Below, piece by piece: positions 1 through 5,184 of a DNA stretch of 5,184 nt; within the stretch, counting starts at the first letter, position 1, and every line of letters starts with the position of its first letter. This DNA comes from Paludibacteraceae bacterium (GTDB taxonomy: Bacteria; Bacteroidota; Bacteroidia; Bacteroidales; Paludibacteraceae). The translations under genes and the position numbers were made by a program. Where the stretch lies: the NCBI GenBank assembly GCA_018055865.1, contig JAGPGR010000155.1, forward strand, positions 1 through 5,184, in the 5' to 3' direction. The notes beneath the pieces were generated by a model, which made no database searches, was not told the DNA's origin, and saw only the letters and a list, made by a program, of their open reading frames with translations.

Positions 1-1191
1 ATTTTCGAAGTAATATGAAAGCGATGCATTGAATTGCTCGCTGAATTTCCGGTTGACAGGAATGTTGAGCCCCAGCGTTTGTGTATCGAAACCGGGCTCA
101 ATCTGTCTTCTGAAATATGGATTGATGGTCAGGGATGTTTTTTTGTCGAGAAATTGAGGTTGAATGAGTTTGAGACTTATGTGATAAGGTTCCAGAGCGG
201 AATGTTTGAGGTAAAAATTTACCCGGCTTGCACGCCTGAACAATCCGCGGTAGGTCAGATCTGCAAATGCTCTGAATTTGTCTTCTGTGCCGTATCCTAC
301 ACCGAATTCCGACGAAATTCTCGGCATTTCTTCAATCAGAATTTCTACCGGAATAGGATCTTCCATCCGGTTGATATCCTTCATAGGAATGGCCGAAATG
401 ATTTTGAAAGTCTGCAAATCATACAGACTCCGGCGGGTTTTGTCCAGTTTAAGCGCCTGATAAGTTTCGCCTTTTTTATACGCCAGCTGCTTCCGGATGA
501 AACTTTCACTTGTAAAGGAATTTCCTCTTACCGATGTTTCTCCAAAGGTGGAAATCGGGCCCGGAATGGCGTAATATTCCACTTTAGCGTTTTTCAGGGC
601 TGTATCAACCTGTACTTCGAAGTGAGTCATGGCGTAGGCATACCCTTTATTCTGAAATGCATTGTTTATTTCGACTATGTCTTTGTTTAGCCCCAAGTCG
701 TTGAAACGCTTATCTTCTTTCAGTACGAACTTTTTGGAGAGTTGTCTGACCAGCGAATCTTCGTTTACATTGGGTTTGTACTGCACGTTCAGCTCTATCG
801 TATCCACAAGTATGGGTTTGCCCTCAGCTATCCTGAAAACCACGCTGACTTCGCTCTTTTTTTTGTCGGTATTGAAAGTATCCACCGAAGCCTGCACGTA
901 AATGAAGCCTTCGCTCTGATAAAAACGAATAATTCTTTCAAGGTCTTTCAGTATAAATTCTGAGTTGTAAAATGTTGGTTCTTTTTTTTGGACAACCCTC
1001 TGAAACAGATTGGTTTGGTGCATTGAAATCTGCGCCATCAAATCCAATTTTTTGAATGTTTTATTACCTTCAAATTTTATATTATTCACTTCAAATCCTT
1101 CCTGTGCAAAAAAAGGTAAAGCAATAAGCATGAACAGTATAAAAAATACTATTCTACTGCTTCTTATAAATTTGAAAGTATTGCTATACAT
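1..1191 (-). CDS. BamA/TamA-type Omp85 outer-membrane protein, N-terminal 397 residues (C-terminus beyond left edge)
   Basis: Reading the minus strand from the ATG at 1191 gives 397 uninterrupted codons to base 1 with no stop, so the gene is cut by the window. Residues 1-30 are a signal peptide: a basic start, a hydrophobic core (IVFFILFMLIALPFFA) and probable cleavage near Ala29. There is no lipobox cysteine; indeed no Cys occurs in the visible part. Three POTRA-like domains follow, at about 33-125 (starts FEVNNIKFEGNKTF), 127-212 and 213-290 (STFGETSVRGNSFT). From about 293 the barrel begins with the family-typical GVGYGTEDKF and a following YRGLFRRAS. Omp85 proteins fold or translocate proteins at the OM; the POTRA domains lie in the periplasm. 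Three POTRAs resemble TamA more than the five of BamA. It is not the lipoprotein TamL, and no tamB is in view. An in-frame TGA at 1204-1206 bounds the start; TTG at 1201-1203 is the only upstream alternative. The superfamily is certain, the exact subfamily is not. Confidence 0.9.
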   Translation of the reverse strand, partial: MYSNTFKFIRSSRIVFFILFMLIALPFFAQEGFEVNNIKFEGNKTFKKLDLMAQISMHQTNLFQRVVQKKEPTFYNSEFILKDLERIIRFYQSEGFIYVQASVDTFNTDKKKSEVSVVFRIAEGKPILVDTIELNVQYKPNVNEDSLVRQLSKKFVLKEDKRFNDLGLNKDIVEINNAFQNKGYAYAMTHFEVQVDTALKNAKVEYYAIPGPISTFGETSVRGNSFTSESFIRKQLAYKKGETYQALKLDKTRRSLYDLQTFKIISAIPMKDINRMEDPIPVEILIEEMPRISSEFGVGYGTEDKFRAFADLTYRGLFRRASRVNFYLKHSALEPYHISLKLIQPQFLDKKTSLTINPYFRRQIEPGFDTQTLGLNIPVNRKFSEQFNASLSYYFEN

Positions 1192-1445
1192 TTGTTTTTT
1201 CAATCATCATCAATTGAAGGCTTTTGATGAACGGTATAATACAAGAAATGTACTACGATTCATGCTGTGTTTCACATACTGCTATTTTCAGGGTAAAATT
1301 AGCAATTTAGTTTTTATAAATGGTTTTATTAACCGACAATGTTAAGCATTTGGCTTAAAATATCTATTTTTACTCCCTGAAAACAATCAATTGAATCTTT
1401 TTGTTTCAATAATGTAATTGCTGCAGACCAAAGGTATAACGTGAA
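1192..1445. promoter_or_regulatory. Divergent intergenic region between the Omp85 gene and mlaE
   Basis: This AT-rich, 254-bp non-coding spacer must hold the promoters for both divergent genes, unless they lie inside the opposite gene. I see no convincing complete Bacteroidota promoter (TTTG, then TAnnTTTG about 20 bp later). Two exact matches to the -7 element exist at the extremities: TACCTTTG on the minus strand at 1436-1429, and TACATTTG on the plus strand at 1187-1194, just inside the Omp85 gene. Neither has a clear -33 TTG at the usual distance. The palindrome TCAATTGA occurs twice, at 1210-1217 and 1387-1394. A short inverted repeat (TTAAGC, 5-nt loop, GCTTAA) lies at 1342-1358. No small gene is evident. 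The role of the region is inferred from gene orientation; individual sites are weak. Confidence 0.5.
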
Positions 1446-2279
1446 ATGAGAAAAAAGAATGTTTCTGATATAAAGCCCAAAAAGGTTCCGTTAAGGAGAT
1501 TCAATGTAGATGATACGAAGAAATTCTACAATGCCATTTTCATTGATCTTGGTGAGCTGGTAATTTTCACCGGCAAGGTAATGCGACAATTCATATCTCC
1601 CCCATACGAGCACAAAGAACTGATAAAACAGGCTTATGTAATCGGGAATAAATCGCTGGCGCTTGTTGCTGTCACCGGGCTTATCATGGGTCTGGTACTC
1701 ACCATGCAAAGCCAGCCTACGTTGGTTCAGTTTGGCGTACAATCGCTAATCCCCGGGATGGTTGCTGTTTCTATGTTTCGCGAGATAGGGCCGGTTGTCA
1801 CAGGACTGATTTGTGCAGGCAAAATAAGTTCGGGCATTGGAGCCGAAATCGGTGCCATGAAAGTAACCGAGCAAATTGACGCTATGGAAGTTTCGGGTAC
1901 CAAACCATTGAGTTTTGTAGTAGCTACCCGGGTGCTGGCAACAACCGTAATGGTACCGTTACTGGTATTTTTTTCTGACGCTTGCGGTTTGATAGGCTCT
2001 TTTTTAGGAGTCAATTTATTTGAATCCATGAGTTTTCAGCTCTACATGAAGAATGCTTTTGACATGCTGAATTTTGTCGATGTACTTCCTGCCACCATCA
2101 AATCGATGGTTTTCGGATTTTTCATCGGACTGATTGGAGCTTACAAAGGCTATAAGGCAGGATTAGGCACCGAATCTGTAGGATTGGCGGCCAATTCGGC
2201 GGTAGTAAACGCCTCATTATCAATTTTCATTATCGACCTGATTGCCGTATTAGTCACTAACCTTTTCACCAAAGCCTGA
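1446..2279 (+). CDS. mlaE: MlaE/YrbE-family ABC transporter permease
   Basis: The product (277 residues; E. coli MlaE has about 260) is the inner-membrane permease of the Mla phospholipid transporter, working as a dimer with the ATPase MlaF and the MCE ring MlaD. A basic, polar N-terminus (1-27) precedes an amphipathic segment at about 28-50. Hydrophobic membrane segments follow near 70-88, 99-125, 155-190, 218-232 and 252-272. The family hallmark is clear: REIGPVVTGL at 112-121, AGK at 124-126, then GAEIGAMKVTEQIDAME at 132-148. The C-terminal block GLGTESVGLAANSAVV at 239-254 is also typical. The start is well bounded, since an in-frame TAA lies at 1437-1439, two codons before the ATG. No Shine-Dalgarno sequence is visible. 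It is the first gene of the plus-strand operon; mlaF begins one base after its stop. Direction of lipid flow (to or from the OM) cannot be read from sequence. Confidence 0.95.
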   Translation: MRKKNVSDIKPKKVPLRRFNVDDTKKFYNAIFIDLGELVIFTGKVMRQFISPPYEHKELIKQAYVIGNKSLALVAVTGLIMGLVLTMQSQPTLVQFGVQSLIPGMVAVSMFREIGPVVTGLICAGKISSGIGAEIGAMKVTEQIDAMEVSGTKPLSFVVATRVLATTVMVPLLVFFSDACGLIGSFLGVNLFESMSFQLYMKNAFDMLNFVDVLPATIKSMVFGFFIGLIGAYKGYKAGLGTESVGLAANSAVVNASLSIFIIDLIAVLVTNLFTKA

Positions 2280-2280
2280 T

Positions 2281-3000
2281 ATGATAGAAGTAAAAGAACT
2301 ATACAAAGCTTTCGGCGAAAAAGTGATACTTAACGGTGTTAATTTGCATCTGCATGAAGGCGAGAATCTGGGCATTCTCGGAAAATCAGGCTCAGGAAAA
2401 TCGGTACTGACTAAATGCATTGTACGTCTTATAGAGCCGGATTATGGAAAGATAAACGTGTTGGGTAAGGATATTCTGAAAATGTCGACTAACGAATTGA
2501 ATAACATCAGAAAAGACATTGGTTATTTGTTTCAGGGAGGTGCGCTGTACGACTCCATGAGTGTGCGCGAAAATCTGGAGTTTCCTATCCGCCGTACTCA
2601 GATGGCAAGCTACAAACAGGAGGTGAACGAACGGGTGGAACAGGCGTTGAGAAGCGTTGGGCTGCTGGATGCCATCGATAAAATGCCGGGAGAACTTTCC
2701 GGCGGTATGAAAAAAAGAATAGGACTGGCAAGGGCTTTGATATTAAGGCCTAAAGTAATACTTTACGACGAGCCCACAACCGGGCTTGACTCTGTGACTT
2801 CAGGCGAAATCAGCGAACTGATAGTGAAGGTTCAGGAAGAATACAACGCCTCATCCATCATTATTACTCACGATATGAAATGTGCAAAAATTGCAACAAA
2901 CAAAATAAAAATCCTGGGAAATGGTTCCTTTCAGGCTGAAGGAACTTACGATGAATTGAGCCGAAGCACTGATAAGGAAATCAGAGCATTCTTTCTGTAA
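2281..3000 (+). CDS. mlaF: MlaF-type ABC transporter ATP-binding protein
   Basis: This cytoplasmic ATPase powers MlaE-MlaD lipid transport. All nucleotide-binding motifs are intact: Walker A GKSGSGKS at 34-41, Q-loop Gln85 within FQGGALYDSMSV (a sequence characteristic of the MlaF/Mkl group), ABC signature LSGGMKKR at 139-146, Walker B VILYDEP at 159-165 with catalytic Glu164, D-loop GLD at 168-170 and switch His197 in THDM. At 239 residues it is about 30 shorter than E. coli MlaF (about 269). It ends at EIRAFFL, where the family normally continues into a C-terminal extension that contacts the partner ATPase. The ATG follows the mlaE stop by one base, so translational coupling is likely and also explains the lack of its own ribosome site. 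mlaD follows after 40 AT-rich bases. The assignment is firm from the motifs together with the neighbours. Confidence 0.95.
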   Translation: MIEVKELYKAFGEKVILNGVNLHLHEGENLGILGKSGSGKSVLTKCIVRLIEPDYGKINVLGKDILKMSTNELNNIRKDIGYLFQGGALYDSMSVRENLEFPIRRTQMASYKQEVNERVEQALRSVGLLDAIDKMPGELSGGMKKRIGLARALILRPKVILYDEPTTGLDSVTSGEISELIVKVQEEYNASSIIITHDMKCAKIATNKIKILGNGSFQAEGTYDELSRSTDKEIRAFFL

Positions 3001-3040
3001 AAAATATTTCTTTTGATATAAAAAAAAACGAAAAGCATAA

Positions 3041-4006
3041 ATGAAAAATCAAACAAATAAAGCACTTCGTGTAGGATTATTTGTATTCTCAGCACTGGCA
3101 ATCTTTGTTTTAATCGTATATTTAATCGGGAGCAAGGACAACCTGTTTAAGTCAAAAACAACGATTACCACTTCGTTTAACGATATTCGGGGTGTAGTAG
3201 TGGGCAATAATGTACGTTTTTCGGGAATCAACGTAGGAAAAGTAAGCGATATCAATGTAATTTCCGACAAGGAAGTGGTGCTGGAACTCTCGATAGTAGA
3301 CGAATACTCAAAATTCATTTACAAAGATGCCCTGGTTGAAATCAATCAGGATGGGCTTATGGGAAGCAAATTGATCAATATCACTTCCGGACTTTCCTCT
3401 GCAGGGGCCATAGAGGAAGGTAGTCATCTGAAAGGCAAAGAAGGTATAGACGTGGAAAACATGCTGTACGAAGTGCGTGATATAATGGTGCAGGCAAGCG
3501 ATGCTGTGGTGAGCCTGAAATCCATTGCCGCCAAAATCGACACAAGCGACAGCGACCTGGCGAGGCTGGTGAATGACAATACGCTCACTACACAACTGGC
3601 CATTACCACTCAACGACTAAATTCGACCCTTACAAATGTCGACCAGATAACTCAAAAAATGAACAAGGGCGAAGGCGATTTGGCGCGGCTGATTAACAGC
3701 AACGAACTGACTTCAAAGACTTACAGCGTATTAGGCAACCTGAGTCAGGCCGCTGAAAAGACTCAGCAGGTAGCCACAAATCTTGAAACAACCACCCGCA
3801 GCATCAACAGTGGCGATGGAGCTGTCAATATGCTCCTCAACAGCAAAAATACAGCCCAAAACATTGACACGACCATTCTGAAAATGCAAAACAGCTTAAG
3901 CGAATTTGACAAAACCGCAAAAGCCATTCAGGAAAGCTGGTTGATACGGCTTTTCACCAAAAAGAAAAACAAAGATAAAAAAACGAAAAATGAAAGTATC
4001 AGATAA
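3041..4006 (+). CDS. mlaD: MlaD-type MCE-domain lipid transport protein with long helical C-terminus
   Basis: This is the substrate-binding MCE subunit, anchored in the inner membrane and exposed to the periplasm; MCE proteins of this type form a hexameric ring with a lipid-conducting pore on top of MlaE. Residues 1-10 are basic or polar, 11-29 form the single membrane anchor (VGLFVFSALAIFVLIVYLI), and the MCE domain spans about 39-117, including FNDIRGVVVGNNVRFSGINVG at the start and DGLMGSKLINI at 104-114. Residues 118-165 look like a pore-loop and helix region. Residues 170-300 contain three diverged copies of a helical segment, followed by a strongly basic tail (KKKNKDKKTK). At 321 residues it is far longer than E. 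coli MlaD (about 183), yet has only one MCE domain, unlike PqiB or YebT. An in-frame TAA lies directly before the ATG (3038-3040), which fixes the start. It is the last gene of the operon, and its stop codon lies inside the terminator hairpin. Confidence 0.93.
   Translation: MKNQTNKALRVGLFVFSALAIFVLIVYLIGSKDNLFKSKTTITTSFNDIRGVVVGNNVRFSGINVGKVSDINVISDKEVVLELSIVDEYSKFIYKDALVEINQDGLMGSKLINITSGLSSAGAIEEGSHLKGKEGIDVENMLYEVRDIMVQASDAVVSLKSIAAKIDTSDSDLARLVNDNTLTTQLAITTQRLNSTLTNVDQITQKMNKGEGDLARLINSNELTSKTYSVLGNLSQAAEKTQQVATNLETTTRSINSGDGAVNMLLNSKNTAQNIDTTILKMQNSLSEFDKTAKAIQESWLIRLFTKKKNKDKKTKNESIR
3548..3940 (+). repeat. Three diverged tandem repeats in the C-terminal part of MlaD (protein level)
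   Basis: Residues 170-210, 211-258 and 259-300 of MlaD align as tandem units. Each begins with an acidic/Gly-rich cap and a Leu-rich stretch: SDLARLVNDNTLT at 171-183, GDLARLINSNELT at 212-224, and GAVNMLLNSKNTA at 260-272. A polar, Ala/Gln/Thr-rich predicted helix follows each. The offset is 41 residues between units 1 and 2 and 48 between units 2 and 3. Copies 1 and 2 are closest; copy 3 has lost DLARL. The similarity is at protein level only, because the DNA has diverged. The role is unknown; an elongated helical structure under or around the MCE ring is a reasonable inference. Confidence 0.7.
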
Positions 4007-4049
4007 AAAAATAACCGAAGCAGACTGCTTCGGTTATTTTTTTATCTGA
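3999..4049. terminator. Bidirectional intrinsic terminator between convergent mlaD and aminopeptidase genes
   Basis: Positions 3999-4023 and 4025-4049 are exact reverse complements (25-nt arms around a single central A at 4024). The GC-rich core is CCGAAGCAG / CTGCTTCGG, flanked by A7 on the left and T7 on the right. In RNA the centre would open to a small loop of at least 3 nt (GAC). Either strand therefore yields a strong hairpin followed by a U-tract, serving the mla operon (plus) and the aminopeptidase (minus). The left arm includes the last codons and the TAA stop of mlaD (4004-4006). The aminopeptidase stop (TAG, 4062-4060) is 10 bases from the right arm. Confidence 0.93.
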
Positions 4050-4059
4050 ATTATGTGTT

Positions 4060-5184
4060 CTAAATGGCCTCCGTTTTCCGGCTCAGCCATTTCCTTTCTT
4101 TTTCAGTCAGGTTGGGACACAGCGTTTTACAAACGCGCTGGTGATAATCGTTCAGCCACTTTCTTTCCACGTTGGTCAGCATGTTTTTGTCCACAAGGCG
4201 GGTATCGATGTAGCACAACGTGAGGGTTTCAAACTTCAGAAACTGACCAAATTCGGTTTTCTCTGCAGGGATCACCTGTACCAGATTTTCAATTCGAATG
4301 CCGTATTTATCCGTCCGGTAAAGCCCGGGTTCGTTGGAAATCATCATACCCGGCTGCAATGTTACAGGATTTTCGTCCATGCGGATATTTTGCGGGCCTT
4401 CATGCACATTCAGAAAATGACCTATACCGTGACCGGTTCCGTGACCGTAGTTTATCCCTTCATCCCACATGGCTTTTCGCGCCAGAATGTCTAGTTGAGA
4501 GCCGCGTGTATTCACCGGGAATTTTGCCAAAGCCAACTGTATATGGCCTTTCAGCACCATGGTATAATCTCTTTTTTCTTTTTTGGAAGGTTTGTTCAGT
4601 GCTATTGTTCGGGTAATATCCGTTGTACCGTCCAGGTATTGTCCGCCGGAGTCGAGCAGCAAAATGCCTTCGTTTTTAATTACGGCGTCAGACTCCGGAG
4701 TAGCTTTGTAATGCACAATGGCTCCGTGACCGGCATATCCGGCAATAGTTCCGAAACTTTCGCCCCTGAAACCCTCCTGCTCTTCACGGAATGAGCGAAG
4801 TTTGCCGGAAATAGAAAGTTCTGTCAGGTTTTCTTTTTTCAGATTTCTTTCAAGCCACATAAAGAAACGTGTCAAAGCTACCCCGTCTTTAATCATAGCA
4901 TTTCGAACGCCTTTCATTTCTGTCTTGTTTTTCACGCTTTTCAGTCTGAAAACAGGCGACATGGCTGTTCGCTTGGTACATTCTGCCGGAATAGCTTCGT
5001 AGAGCGACTGATTTAACTTTCCTCCATCCACCAACACGGCTTTCGTTTTCGGAATTTTTCGTAATTCATCGTGAATATTGAAATAGTCCTTTACTATAAT
5101 GCTGTTTTTGTCGAGGTACTTCTTACTTTCTGCCGTTATTTTTTCGGAAGAGATAAATAATGTGGCCGTTTTTTCGTCGACCAA
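4060..5184 (-). CDS. Xaa-Pro aminopeptidase (aminopeptidase P, M24B), C-terminal 374 residues (N-terminus beyond right edge)
   Basis: This metallopeptidase removes an N-terminal residue that precedes proline; it is normally cytosolic and uses a two-metal site (commonly manganese). The frame is open to the window edge (first codon TTG, not a real start), so the N-terminal part is missing. In the long form of the family, about 600 residues, roughly the first 220 would lie outside. Numbering from the edge, residues 1-75 belong to the second creatinase-like domain and about 85-305 to the pita-bread catalytic domain. All five metal ligands are visible: Asp178 (LLLDSGG), Asp189 (GTTDITRT), His256 (GHGTGHGIGHFL), Glu285 (ISNEPGLY) and Glu299 (GIRIENL). 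The conserved HGAIVHY (153-159) and His261 (NVHEG) are also present. Residues 315-374, from FLKFETLTL through NVERKWLNDYHQRV, match the C-terminal domain of the long, eukaryote-like form. The gene looks intact and is convergent with mlaD, with no functional link to it apparent. Confidence 0.95.
   Translation of the reverse strand: MVDEKTATLFISSEKITAESKKYLDKNSIIVKDYFNIHDELRKIPKTKAVLVDGGKLNQSLYEAIPAECTKRTAMSPVFRLKSVKNKTEMKGVRNAMIKDGVALTRFFMWLERNLKKENLTELSISGKLRSFREEQEGFRGESFGTIAGYAGHGAIVHYKATPESDAVIKNEGILLLDSGGQYLDGTTDITRTIALNKPSKKEKRDYTMVLKGHIQLALAKFPVNTRGSQLDILARKAMWDEGINYGHGTGHGIGHFLNVHEGPQNIRMDENPVTLQPGMMISNEPGLYRTDKYGIRIENLVQVIPAEKTEFGQFLKFETLTLCYIDTRLVDKNMLTNVERKWLNDYHQRVCKTLCPNLTEKERKWLSRKTEAI

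Noticed and set aside
34..690. Long plus-strand open frame of 218 codons, with smaller ones at 278-460, 662-901 and 742-963
   Set aside because: These lie antisense to the Omp85 gene, whose minus-strand frame gives a recognisable signal peptide, POTRA domains and barrel start. The plus-strand translations are Phe/Cys/Arg-rich and resemble no family.
1214..1240. TTGAAG-N15-TATAAT resembling an E. coli-type sigma-70 promoter on the plus strand
   Set aside because: The spacing is short of the usual 16-18 bp, and the primary sigma factor of Bacteroidota uses a different -7/-33 consensus. Kept only as a remote candidate for mlaE.
1010..1345. Plus-strand open frame of 111 codons reaching into the intergenic region
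   Set aside because: It mostly overlaps the start of the Omp85 gene in antisense, and its translation has low complexity and no recognisable features.
1342..1358. Inverted repeat TTAAGC-ATTTG-GCTTAA as a possible terminator
   Set aside because: The stem is only six AT-rich base pairs, no U-tract follows directly, and no gene ends upstream of it on either strand. It may be a protein-binding site or chance.
1491..2029. Minus-strand open frames opposite mlaE (1491-1742, 1727-2029)
   Set aside because: They are shadows of the strongly conserved MlaE frame.
3049..3613. Minus-strand open frames opposite mlaD
   Set aside because: They are shadows of mlaD; no independent evidence of coding.
4141..5002. 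Plus-strand open frames opposite the aminopeptidase
   Set aside because: They are antisense shadows; the minus strand carries all the M24B metal ligands in one uninterrupted frame.
1..5184. Mobile elements, CRISPR arrays, tRNA or rRNA genes, riboswitches, defence or secretion cassettes
   Set aside because: No transposase or integrase, regularly spaced repeats, clover-leaf or rRNA-like sequence was recognised. Apart from the intergenic spacer, almost all of the window is accounted for by five conserved genes.

Overview
The window carries the outer-membrane (OM) maintenance locus of a Gram-negative bacterium, most likely a member of the Bacteroidota. That placement is inferred from four things: moderate-to-low GC, A-rich leaders with no clear Shine-Dalgarno sequence before any of the three visible mla start codons, a large aminopeptidase P of the long type with a C-terminal extension, and a compact three-gene mlaE-mlaF-mlaD operon whose MlaD has a long C-terminal extension. 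I see no mobile element, CRISPR array, tRNA or rRNA, and all the coding sequence looks like ordinary chromosomal housekeeping DNA.

Layout from left to right. (1) Positions 1-1191, minus strand: the first 397 residues of an Omp85-superfamily (BamA/TamA-type) OM protein. It has a signal peptide, three POTRA-like domains and the start of a beta-barrel, and it runs off the left edge. (2) Positions 1192-1445: a divergent intergenic region with candidate promoter elements and a repeated 8-bp palindrome. (3) Positions 1446-4006, plus strand: mlaE (permease), mlaF (ATPase) and mlaD (MCE lipid-binding subunit), an ABC system that moves phospholipids between the inner membrane and the OM. mlaE and mlaF are separated by one base, and mlaF and mlaD by 40 bp. 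(4) Positions 3999-4049: a perfect 25-nt-arm inverted repeat acting as a bidirectional terminator. (5) Positions 4060-5184, minus strand: the C-terminal 374 residues of an Xaa-Pro aminopeptidase (M24B), running off the right edge and convergent with mlaD.

The Omp85 protein would insert or translocate proteins at the OM, and the Mla complex would maintain OM phospholipid asymmetry or supply lipids. Their divergent pairing on one 254-bp spacer suggests, but does not prove, shared control. The aminopeptidase is functionally unrelated and insulated by the terminator.

Nothing here amounts to a wholly new system. The points most worth a second look are the triplicated C-terminal segment of MlaD, an MlaF that ends before the usual C-terminal extension, and the absence of mlaB and mlaC from the operon. 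Also notable are the non-lipoprotein TamA-like architecture of the left-hand gene, the large symmetrical terminator overlapping the mlaD stop codon, and the organisation of the divergent promoter region.
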